A stretch of 64,000 nucleotides of DNA from Albula goreensis. Taxonomy: Eukaryota; Chordata; Actinopteri; Albuliformes; Albulidae. The stretch covers positions 24,295,063-24,359,062 of the forward strand of contig CM040755.1 of NCBI GenBank assembly GCA_022829145.1, in the 5' to 3' direction. The notes below the pieces were generated by a model that did no database searches, was not told where the DNA came from, and worked only from the letters and a program-made list of their open reading frames with translations. Below are positions 12,970-25,900 of the stretch, piece after piece. Numbering within the stretch: the stretch's first letter is position 1; the number at the start of each line of letters is the position of its first letter. The translations under genes were made by a program, and so were the position numbers.

Positions 12970-15900
12970 CCAATACCTAATACCTAACTCCTCTCTCGAC
13001 TCTTCTTGCTGAAGGCACACTCAACTCACACTTATCAACTCAACTCTTCAACATCGAAAGCTCTGCTGTCATGTCATCAAGCATGCTTAACTCAATGTAA
13101 TTGTCATTGACAGGACGATGAACAGACACAAGCCGTGTATGACCCCACTGCTGGCCGTGACTGCCTTCAATGCAACTGAAAGAAGTGACTGAAACAAGAT
13201 CGAAGTGCATTTTATGTCAGATGCCCTGTATTCAATTATGGCATAAGTGAATTCCCTCTTAAAAAGCAAACTAAATTCCCATTTTCCTAGCAGTTTCATG
13301 TCTGGAATTTGACAACCACAACATAAAGGGCACTCAGGGAGAGTCTGTCCTGCTCTCCCCCTGAAGTTGCATGATCCTACAGCATGAAGTACTATACTGT
13401 AGCCCACAAAAAATTAACCACAAATGGGAAACCAATGAAATTGCACTCTGAGGAAATAAGGTTCTATGTATGACCCCTAGGAGTTCCTCATGTGCCCATC
13501 TGGGGGACCCTTAAAGGTTTTTCTTAAATGCCAATATCTCTAAAAGGGCTTGCTGCAGAACCTTCAAGGCTCAACACAGAAAACTTAAGAGATCGTCTCT
13601 AAGAGGAGCCTTTAAGGGTTACCCCAAGAGAAGAAAATTAATAACCCTTAAGGAACCTTTTTTTTTCCCACTAAAAGTACCACAGATTACATGAATAGGT
13701 ACAGGGACACTGTTTGAAGTGCAACATCAGCAGGAAGATTGATCATACTCAACACGAGAGCCCGAGAGCCCTATGTAAATCACCTGTAGATGTCGGCAGG
13801 TGTTTTGATCTTGGGTAGCTCGTGGTGTGAGTGGCCATTGTTATTGTTGCTGCTGTTTTTCTTCTTACGCTTGGCCTCCTCCTTCCGCTCACTAAACTTC
13901 AGCATAGTGTTCTTCCCTGTGTTGATTCTTACCTGGGAAAAAGCAAGAGATGGAAGACAGACAGGAAGGGGAAAGAAATGAAGAGTAGAGACCATAGAGG
14001 AAGGGGAAAGAAAGAGAGAAAGAAAGGAGAAAGAGTGAAGGAGGGTAAGGGTCAACATGGGGGAATATGGAGAAAATATGGTGGGGAAGGGAGGCAGGGA
14101 AAGACGGACGAGAAATGTGAGGTGAAGGCAGGGACAGAGCATGAGAAGGGGAGAGTGCAGGAGGGAGGGATGAACAGGGAGAGGGAGAGTGATTACAGCA
14201 GTAGTCATGCCAAACAGGTAAGAGAGATTTCACACTGACTACGGTACAGCATAGTCCCTCACCCAAAAATAGCATCTCCACTGCACTACAGAAATCCCTC
14301 ACCCAAAGATACTACATTCATTACACGTGCAGGTCTGGAAGACGTGGATGTAGTTTAAAAATAAAGGTACAGATCTGGTTTAAAAATAGGGGTCCAATAT
14401 GACAATGAGGATAAGACAATTGTGTTTTTATAACTGATTTTCATCTGACAGTTTTTCCCCCTCTTCCTCAGGATTTGAATGGTTGATTGTATTTGTAAGC
14501 CCATCCCATTCTTGTAACATCCTCTGGAAACTCTGAAAAGCGTGAGCTCGTGTTAACGTCCTCAAACACAAACACAGCCAGCCGCTGCTTTGCTACACAC
14601 TGCCAGGCAATACCTGAGCTATGCAGCTACTGAAAATCATGACACTACATGCGCAGCTAACACAGACAGACAGTTCAGTAACCAGAATGTGTCCTCACTG
14701 GGCAAGCAATTTTGCAGGCCCTCGCACAAACACTTTCTACCTTACCTGGATATAGCACCCACAAAACTCAGCTGAATCATTTTAAACAATTGCAAGCAAT
14801 TTCAAATCAGCCTTGTTTGCAAGAAAATAAACACATTTTAGCAGCAGAAGTGGCACACTACAGAAAGCTGTGTGAACATCAGATGAATTTCAAAACTGGA
14901 GGCAGGATCCAGCCATGGCATTCCAAAGCTCTTAAATTATACAAGAAAGTGTAATTATTAGAAAGCTTCCACATGGTCATTTTTAGAAATTAAGCTCTCA
15001 TGTGGCAACCCATCAAGGGGCATCAAAGCCCCTTCCCACCACCATAAGATCATGTTTCCTCCCTACAGAATTCTGTCTGCCAACTGGACAAGGTGGGAAA
15101 GTGGTGGACAGGAAGTGAGAGCGGTTGTGGGAAAGTGTCAGCTTTGGAATACGGACTCACTTTCTTAGGCTCCACAGTGTGAGAGAAGAAGATGGTCGGC
15201 ACACTTCCTTCATCGCCTCCCTCTTCCCCATCCTCATCCTCTTCGTCACTGTGCAGCTGTCCCGTACCGTTGGTCTGATGTACAGGGGGCTGTGGATCTG
15301 CCCGGGACAGTGGAGGCCAGCCATCGTTGCCATGAAGCCCATTGGTCAGACGCCCACCCTCTCCCTCTTTCTCTTCCTCTGAGGAAGAGGAGGATGTTGT
15401 GTCTTCGCCATTTGTGTCACCGCTGTCAAACATTCTGAGAGCACGGGGCAAAAATAAATAAAATAACACAGATGCTTCCAAAGAGTGTAAGGGAACAAAT
15501 CTCAACCAAAAACATACAGTTAAACAATGATGTAGAAATATACTGAGCTGGACCTGAACAATGATGTAGGAAACGCTAGAGTAAACACTAGCATAGAGAA
15601 ACGGTTTGGGTCCATCATCAAAGCACAGGGGGATGAACATGCTATTGTCTGTAAACTCACAGCATTTCAAACAAAGGGGCCTGAGCCTGTGTGAATTTTA
15701 TGAGTGGACTTATTTTTGGCTGAGAATGTGAGTCACTGTTCATCATGCAGACCCTGTTGTGAAAAGCAGTAGATATGCATGTTTGTCACCAAGCAAAAAG
15801 TGTTGTTACATTCTATATTCAACAGTCTCATCTCTAAAGCCCTGTGAAATCATGATTCTCTCCTTTCAATCTCCACAAGCTGATTCAAACTTCATCTTCC

Positions 15901-16331
15901 ATTATCTCTGGACGGCCCGATACTAACAGGTTCAAGATATGTCATTCCAGCAATGGGGGCTGAATATTCGCGTAATTGAAAACCTAATTTAAAAGGGCTC
16001 TGCCATGGGTAGGCTTGCTCCTCTGGCTGATTCGCGGCCAAATTCAGGATAATCTCCACGTAGATGACTTTCCTCGGTTGAAGCCCAGCATCGCCTTGGC
16101 TGTTGGAGTGGAATAATCAAACACGCTGGTGCCAGTTCACAGCCCATACAGAGTGGGATTATGGTGCCCTCACCTGCACTGATATGCTTCACCATTCCAA
16201 AAAACTTAATTTCACACATGCATACATGTGCATGTGTGTGTGTTTGTCTATGTGTGCATAGGAGTGACTATCTGTGTTTGTGTTATACTTACCATGGTGT
16301 TGATAAGCAGGACCTAAAAGTGCTTTAATGT

Positions 16332-16374
<43 letters not shown>

Positions 16375-19300
16375 TCTCTCTGTACCGGTCTTGTTCGTTC
16401 AGTTGTTCCTCCTGTGCCTCCAGCTCGTCCAGCTTGGCCCACAGCTCCTCCTCAGACAGAATTCCCTGCCCACCTCCGGGCCCACCCCTCAACTCCTCCC
16501 CCTCCTCGGACAGCTCCAGCACATCCTCCACCTTTGGCTTGGAGTTAGGCTTATGGGCCACCCGCCGCTTCCCTGCAGAGAGCATAATACAGGGTTAGCT
16601 CCCTACTATCAACGGCATACAATTCACAACATGGTACAAGCATACAGTGTGGCCTTTTTCACTGCAACAATGCAAGCAGCCAACCACACGCACGCACACA
16701 CACTTGCTCACACACAGACACAGACACCGCACAGAGGAGTCACCGATCATTATGACAACACATATTCTCTCTGTTCTGTTGTGGTGTGTACGAATCAGGG
16801 AGTGAAGATGCACAACGGCATAAAGCACGCAGAACACAAAGCAGACACAGATATGTCAAAGCTCCTCCGTACATTAGCACGCACGTCACTCTGCTCCGTT
16901 CAATGCCCACAGGACCCTCCAGGTGTAACACTCCATTAACAAGAGGCTTTTCAGAAGATTCCCCATTTCTTCCCGGGGGGGAAAAAGCCGTATTCAGCGT
17001 TTCAAAACGAAAGGGACGGTGCTTGCCATGAAGGAGAGGTTATAAAAATGTACTTCACATGACAGAGTGGCTCCTGTTGTGTCTGCTTCAATTGCACTCG
17101 CAATTAAGCCAGGATTTATGGGAAATGTTTTCATCATTTTGCTTACACCAGTGCACATGGCTCAAATTAATTATTGATTAATCTCTTTCATTTTATGTAG
17201 AGGAAAATGCAAACCAGCAAGAGTAAAATGTCTGAAAAATAAATCTGAAAAACATGCATCCAATTCAAACCTCTCTGCACCATTGGTATTGGTTAACACT
17301 GGCTAATAATTATATTAAAAACAAGGGAGAAGCAGTAAGCATCTTTCCCCACCAATCACATTCAGTCTAATTATACATCCAAATTCTACCTAGCAAATGT
17401 CTGTGTTAAAGTAAACACTAGACCCATTACAGACACTGGACCAACCATTTGATCTGGAGGTCAGTGGCATCATGGGATAAGCCAGCACTATTCTTCTGTA
17501 GATTTGTTGCCAGGAAAAGCATCATAAAAGTTTTGAGATGACCTGCTTGCTTTATTGTGTCCATTGTAATACTCTAAATTGATTCTCCAAGTTATTTTTT
17601 GGCATATGTGCAGGCTTCAGACTTACTTAATCCATTGCTTGATATCTGAGAAATGTCTGAAAAATGGAAATGCTACAGTATTTGTTACAAATACAATGTG
17701 CAATATATCATAACCAATTAGCACACTTGTGTGGATACTGAAAATTGACATGCATAGACTGAACTCAAAACAGGACCCAAAGGTAATACATTTTAATTGG
17801 CGCTGCTGGCATTATGTTGTTGTAAACTTGCAAATCGACTTTTAAATCCCGTTAATTTCACTCCTGAGCTAGTTAGCCGAGAGACAGCAGCCAAGGACAT
17901 AGCTGCAGGGAGCAGGGAATGATACCTTTGGTAAGGGAATCGTCTTCGTCTTTCACCTCTTCTCGGATGTCCACATAGTCCTTATCCTAGAGGAGAGGAA
18001 ATGGATTATACTCAAGAGGGGCTGACATCATGCCAGCTTCAAACACAGACTGACTAGGCCTCAGAGTATTTATGGTCCCCTGCCACACTGAAAATGTTAA
18101 CCCACTGCTTTCTACTGATAATACAGTCAGATACAAACCTGAATGTATAGATATGCAAATCACTTCCAAACTTGACAGAGAGTAACCTACTCCTCTCATT
18201 TCTCCCCCTCTCACTTTCCCTCCCTCGCCCCTGCCAGTGCAAATACACACACGCACTAATGCGCGCACACACACGGTGGATTTACAAGCTGTCTGTTCCC
18301 CCTGCCCTCTACAGCAAGGATACACCAGGTGGCTTAGGTAGTCTAGGTGTAATCTACCCATAAGATTAATTCAAATCAGAGACAGCGTAGACAGGAAGAC
18401 TGAGCTGCACAAGGCTCTGCTGGGCATGCAGGCAGACGGATCAGGATGTGTTGGGGGAGGGTTGGGGGGGGTGAGGCCTTTTTGAAAGTCATTATAAATT
18501 TACTGTAACTTACACCACTGGTTTTGTCAAATTCTTCAGTGAATCCAACACGGGCCTCAAAACTCTTCACCACTTTGTTCAAGTCGTTCAGGGTGTTCTG
18601 TACATCTGTAAGACAAAACAGGCCAACAGGGAGGGGTGGGAGGGGGAGAAATGAATGGCGCATTACAGGCACAGTTGGAATTAAAGAAAGGGTTAGAGGG
18701 AGAGATCGAGTCATGACAGGTCACATTGCACACATCTTTACAATTAGTTTCTCCCCACTCCTGTCCCCATTCAATGACTGTAATAGGGTCATGCTGAAAA
18801 AATATTAAAACAAGTTTGCTGCCTGAAACTGTAAAGCAATTTGTCTCCCTCTCACACTATCTCAGCAACATCTGGTGCTGGGCAGATTTAGGTTAGATGT
18901 GTAATTACGGTCAGGTATTTGTTCTGCTGACAAGTGTAATTTTATTCAAAAATCACTTCATCACTTGCCACGATGTAGGACTGAACAATCAAGACAACCT
19001 CTGCTCCTGCAGATGCACAATGATCAATGACAGCGTGTCAACTCAAGACTGCAGGAGTCTGTGCACGTACAAGTGTGCACGTGCACAGAAAGCACTCTCC
19101 CCCTTCCCTCTAACCCACACACCTACACACACAAATACAAACACACACCAAATCACTCTCCCCCTGCCCCTGTACCTACACACAAACAACCAAACACACA
19201 CATTCACGCACACCCCTATGTTCTTCTCCCAGATGCACACAAGCAAATGCAACCATAAACCACCCCCCCACTATTGGTAACCAATATATTCCTAAAAAAT

Positions 19301-19879
19301 ATCAATAAAACACAAAATAATTGCTCAGCCTTGAATTGATTTTTCAAAAATGTAATTATGACTGAACCAATGCGTTGATCCTGGTGGAAGAACCGGAATA
19401 TGCGTGACAAAATCTTACAATTTATTTTAAATATTTAATGAGATATGCATGCAGCTAAGGAATGACTTGAGTGAATTAAGGTACAAAAAATGGAAGCTTG
19501 GCTATTAATCATAGTCAAGACTGAAGGCTCTTTTCAGATAGATATGTGTTTTGCCAGAACAGTTGCTGAGAGTTTGCAGGGCTGGCAGTGAAGGGGTTAA
19601 GCCTGAACGTGACCACGAGAAAATGACAGTGTAAACAATTCATAAAATCTCATAGGCCCCAATGTCGCTCCAGATCATTAAATTTCAGCAACAATTAGAC
19701 CTTTTCTCATGGCAGCAAATTGGGTCCGTTGCCATGGTGAATCGGAGCCCTTAAGTCATACATCTTTGATTGCGGAAAGGTCAGCTGCAGACAGCCTAAT
19801 AACTGAAGGAGCTGTTTGACAGTTTTCATCCAAGCGTGATCACATAACAGCAAAAAAAATCTACAGCAGCAGTGGTTAC

Positions 19880-19967
<88 letters not shown>

Positions 19968-22900
19968 AGTCAAGAAGAAGGTTAAGGGTTCAGGAATGTT
20001 TGCGCTTCAATAAACCTAATAATGCCTCTAACTGCGATGACATCAAGAAGAACATTATTTTGCATGATAAGTTTAGTTTAGATCAATGGAGGTTTTTAAG
20101 GGAAGGTCAAGAACTGATTTATAAAAAAAAAAAAAAAAATTCTTTTAGAAGGAGAAATGGGGGCTCAGCGACAATGGTCAATGCAAATTAAATGAGCGAA
20201 AAACCGCCTGCCCATATCAAGATGTTTCTGTAGTATTTATGCACAGTTATGACAGCCTTTTGAGCGGAAAATTACATGTAGGCTTTTAAAGAAATTGCCA
20301 TTTCAAAATTACAGACACACAACACTATTCCTCCTAATCGCCCGCATATGGTTTGGGAATTCTTTTACACGGAATTTCAATATGTGTCAGATTTTGAAAT
20401 GGCAGCTAGACACCACAATGTGAGAATGAGGGGGGCTCTTCATGCGGTTCACTTACAAATGACCTTGACACCAGGCCTCAAAAAGCAGTAACCTCCATGT
20501 CTTCACTGGCATACGAAACGCCTGGCATTCTCTTTAGACCCCTCAGACTGTTTTACTGCCATTTGTGACAGTGCTGTTATTTATGTGCCCAGCAGACAGC
20601 CTTATCCAGGGCCCACAGAGCTCACATTTGCATATCTATTTCTGCAGCTGGATGTCTGCCGCACCCATTCAGGTTAAGTACCCTGGCTCAAGGGAACGCC
20701 AACACTGTCCCACCTGGGGATTCAGCACTGCAGGCTTATTTTAAGACATCCAGTTCCTAACCACCAGCACCACACAAACGCTACATACACTGACACCAGC
20801 CTATGGCTCTTAATAGAGACAGTGAGGTCAGTGCATGCAGCTACAGTTTAAATCCAATGGGAGGCGCTGCTTCTAGGAGGCCAAAGGTCAATTTACGCTC
20901 AGCACACTTTCAAATACGAGCACACTGAGGTGACAAGAGGCAAGAGGTCAATTGTGCACCCAGAGGTTGATGCACCAGATTTTTAAAGGAAAAATGAAAT
21001 TTTCAAGACACTCTGAAGAGAAAATCTGAGGTCAAAACAAGAATAATTATAACTACTATTAGGCCCATAAGAATGTGGTTAAAATCCAGGTAATGTGCAA
21101 AAAGCCTTTCCTGTCGCAAGGGGCAGCAGCAAAAACTGCTCAGCCTCATTCAGAGAACAGCAGATTTCTGCACAAAGCAAGATGCATCCTGGTCCTCTCA
21201 GACTGTGAGCACAGCTGTGTAACAGCAGACGCGGGAACAGCATAAGCTGCCGAAGCAGCCCCAGGTTCCCCAGTCTGAAACAGCGAGAGGCTGTGATAAG
21301 AGGCTCATCAAACGGTCACAGAGAGGAGCGTCTCGACTCGATGTTAACGGCGCCTCGGATTTCAGAATCTCCCGCTGCTCCTCGGGGCCTGTGGCTTTTA
21401 GTCCTGATAATTCACTGACATGGTGTCACCTTTTATAATGAGAGTCTGCAGCTGAGTCATGATCACCTGTCTATTCACACCGGATCTGATGTGTCGCTGG
21501 CACCACAGGGGTGAGAACCCACCCTCCCTTTCACAGCCTGACACAGCTGCAGGGGAACCAGGGAGAGGAAGAAAAAGGGGAGTCCCTCTCCTCCACTATA
21601 CTCATGCTCACACTCTCTCCCTCCTTCCATCACAGTACTACAGCACTTCTAAAAACAGATGGATAACAGTTTTTACCATAATCCAACTGTCTTTATCCAT
21701 CTTCCTGAGATCACTATTCTATGATTATTTTTTCCCTACAGGTTCATTCTGACAGTTATGAGCTAAAGTAATTACGGAGGACAACTAGACTACTTTACCT
21801 TCTATCTGCAAGCCAAAACCGCACCAGTTTGTCTCAGAAATGCTAAAAGTAGACATTGTCATGCTGCTAGAAAATCTTTCCATAGGAGGACTGGGAAACA
21901 AAAATGCCTTCAGCTCACTGTAATCAAGTTCTGGAGGTTAAACTTTTACTCACGTCTCTTCCTGTGCTCTGCTAGCTCCACCTGCCTGCTTGGCTGAGAC
22001 CTTGGCAAACCAGTTGTCCCCAAGCAGAACAGTGACCTCGTTGGTATGGACCATCTTCCCAGGCATGAAGGCCAGGGGGCCAAATGGTACCTGAACAGGA
22101 GTATGGACAGACAGGAATAATGAGGAAAAGAAGAGAGGAGGAAAGGACAAGAAACAGTAGAGGAAGAAGGGAGAATGGAACAGGAGAGAAAGCAGAGGAA
22201 GACAAAGATATAGGAGGGACAGAACAAAGAAAGAGAAGAAAAATAAAAGGAAGCATGAGCAGACAAAGAAAAAGATGAGAAAAATAGAAAGGAAAAGGTG
22301 GCAGAGGGACAGAGAACACCTTAATCATTAAAAATATTGTCTGGCAGCTCCGGTCACAAGTGGGGCAAGGCAGGGCTGATGGTTACAAGGATATGGCCCT
22401 GTCATTTCACACACTTCCACCAACAATTACCTGCCTGTACTCCACACAGCCATGGTGGGGGTGGGACCTACCATGATGTCATAGGAGAGCTTGTCAGGCA
22501 GTGTGCACAGTCGGTCCTGCAGGGCCTCATAGTCAGCCTCCACTTTCTTCCTGTAAGTAAAACCATCAAAACATGAATCTGAGCTACCAGACAGGATCAA
22601 ACAGGGGAAGCTCCTTACACATGCTCCTTACAGCAAAGCATGTATAACTGGGTAAATGACAGTGTCTCAGAGCCTTAAAACATGTGCAGTCTATGTAATA
22701 GTGACAGTTCTGAAACAAAATGCCTGCCTAGTATGACCTCAGAGGGTGCCACACACACACAGATCCACACCAGCACCACCAACTCACACCACTAAAGCAT
22801 ACCAACATCCTGGAAAAAACTCCATAAAGCTTATATTCAAATGACATTTTTATTATCACATTAATCACACATTTTAGTATGCAAACTGTAAAACATAAAA

Positions 22901-25900
22901 ATGTGCTATGAGAGGAAATGGCATAAAATACAGTTATGTTCCTACAGTGTGTTCAAGAATATATTCCAATGTACTTTCGGTGATTACAACAGCGATCCGT
23001 TACATCATACTGATCTCTTTGATGAGGCTAAGATAAATAGCATGACAAACTTGTCAATGGCATCTCTTGAAAGTACATTTTACATTGAAGCAGGGTGGTG
23101 ATTTTAAATTATATGCTTACAGTGACAGTTTTGCCTTGATCCAGCAAAACTATGTGTGAATGTTGCTCTTTGAGTTGGCCATTTTCTCATGCAAGACTTA
23201 AACTGTATAACACAGCACCAGTCTTATGTCTTGAGGGTAAAACCACATGAACCACATTTTATTGCAATGTGTAAACACTTGTCTGAGTATGATTGCATCT
23301 CAATGTCACTACAGCTGAAAACAGGATATGATGAAAATATCAAGATGAACCAATTTAAACACTCAGGCTAAAATCAGGACAGTGTTTCAATGTTTATAGA
23401 AAAGGTAAAAGTCTCTCAAAATTCTTGATGTTAATTTCATCAATTCACTTCTTTTTAAAAGACACGAGAGGTGAGATGCTGCAAATATGTAATTCGTTCC
23501 ATCTTAAGCTGCTAAACTGATCAAATAAATGAAAGAGCAGATGTGCAGGCAGACTACAGCTTGTGGATTTGTGTATGCTGCCAAAATAAATGCAGGTATA
23601 AACATGACTTGTGCAGAGGATACAGTTTTATGCAGGCCTACATACTTCTATACCCTGTACAATTTACTAATTAACATAACCCTAGTTATTGCAGTATGTC
23701 TGTGATAGACATTCCTATCCATTTTAGACACAATATTTGTGTGCTCTGCTGATTAGTGATATTACCGAAGTGATTAAATACAAAATTCCATGCATACACC
23801 CCAATGCAACCTGCTGAAACCAACGAGGACAAAACAAACACAGTGTCCTAATAGCTAAATGTTGCATTTTCTAACAGATCTTATGCGCTCCTCTTTGGGG
23901 GGGTAACTGCACCTGGTCTATCACTAAGAGATATGTTCCTATTACAAAGGTCACTCGACTCTCATTCATGTTCCTAGAGTCACCGCAGCCATTCCAGCAA
24001 CATTTGGTCCTTCACTTCAAAGCATTCACCATAACAGCTGGTGAAACAAACCTCTTTTTGGGTCAAGAAAATGAAGTGGTGCTACACATATGAACCAATC
24101 AGATCATGCAAAATTAGGACCTTGATACCAATCGAGTGGTACTCACCAGTGCTGGATCTGCCCCTCACAGCCAGAGACCACCTGTTATTGAAGATATTGA
24201 TACAAGCAGATTTAATTTTGTAATTCATCCAATAGTAGTTACTATACATGTCCAACACAAAAGTCCATCTTTGGAAGCTGTTATGCCCTGTAAAAAATCT
24301 GAACATGCCTTGAACCTGAATTGTATTTAGTAAAGGTTATAGCACTAAAATCTGTGAATCTTGTTCTCTATATATGGAGCTTGGCTGAAGGTTTTAGCTT
24401 GCTTTGTTCGGAGCCAATACACTGTGTAAACTAAATGCCACGAAGATATGATCTTGGCTGTTTACTTTTGAGAAGGAAAAAAATTAAATTGATTAAAAAC
24501 CTGAACAGGTGACGAGACCTTTATGATCGGCTCCCTCTCGTTAGAAAATGTGGCTACTGACAGAATGTGCTAATCAGTCTCATGAAAGAGACACGTCAGA
24601 AAATCGATGATTGAAACCACAACACTGCAGAATAGGGCAAGGCGCTGAATTTTAGGAATATCTATCACTTCAGTCTATAGGGAATTTTATGTCAATTTCC
24701 ATGCTTTAGCACCAGAGCCTTGCTCAGTAGCTACACTAAAACAATAACAGTTGAATTTTAGGATTTATTTAAAAGAAAAGCACCCCACTGAGCACAATAA
24801 ATTACTGAACTCTGCTCAGATATCACGATAGCATTTAATTGCGGACTGTCACCACCAGTCCACAGAGTGACTCATGATTGGCCTGGCCATTCAGCAAGCC
24901 GTTTCACACATCACCATGGTGAATCTTCAGGTACCGGTAGTCGACACAGGAGATCTAGAGGTGCCTGTTGTATGAGATACTGGCTGAGCTGCTCAGCTGG
25001 TGGGAGTGAGGGCGAGCAGGAGCAGCTTAGCTGTGAGGGGCTCAGAAGAGGGCAGTACAGCAGAATGCCATTCTGCACCCTCCCAAACTATCTGAGTATG
25101 TTACAGGGTAGGGATCTCAAATTGAGAGTTGGCACTCAAAGTAGGCTGATAAGTAAAAGGGTAGGGAAAGGAGTGTTAAAATATGACACCAACATGCGTG
25201 CTTTTATGGAGGGTGCTGGTGGAAACTGTAACCAAATGTGGCTAACCGCTACTTGGTGCCTGCTGCTATGGATCAGCAGAAACCCTGACCAAAGTCACAC
25301 CGTTTACAGGAACACTTTTATAGATCAGGGACGGCGGACTGATTGATGCAGGCAGCTGTCACCGTGAAGGGGCCCGCATTGAAATCAATGATTAATACAT
25401 TCAGAAAACCCACAGCAAACACTGAGGGGCTATGAAGGCCATGCTCTGCTTCCTTGGAAACAGCCAATGAGCAGGTCCTTGCGCCAGAGCGAAGCGGCCG
25501 CTCGGATTGCCTGGTGGAAAGTGGCCGATGCCAGCTGTGTGCATGTGAATAAAACCACTTTAATTAAAGAAATTACAATACCGGGGCGCGGGGGATGTGG
25601 GGAAATAAAGGCGACAGGAAACAGCCCTGGAGTCTGACATTCGCTCCTTGTGAAAAACAAAGCCATATACAAACAAAACACTAATAAAGCTCCTTCATGC
25701 CATCCTCTCCCTCCCCCACCAAACATGTACAACTACGTGTTATAAATCTCTCTTTTTAAATCACAGCTTTGCCACTTCAGATTACTCAAGCAGCAGCTCT
25801 TTTAATTCAGTTGATGAACAAGCACCCAGATGTTTTAAACAAAGAACAACTCCAGCTATATATTATCTGTGAAAATATTACATTCAAATATGCAATTTTA

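Noticed and set aside
13780-14302. Frames on both strands overlapping uri1 exon 9
   Set aside because: Only 13932-13784 on the minus strand is a real exon; the rest is purine-rich intron read through without a stop.
15125-15382. Plus-strand frame opposite uri1 exon 8
   Set aside because: It is a shadow of the acidic exon on the other strand, with no independent support.
24867-25346. 159-codon plus-strand frame in uri1 intron 1
   Set aside because: The product has no recognisable domain or protein-like motif, and no splice or promoter evidence supports it. It lies antisense inside an intron.
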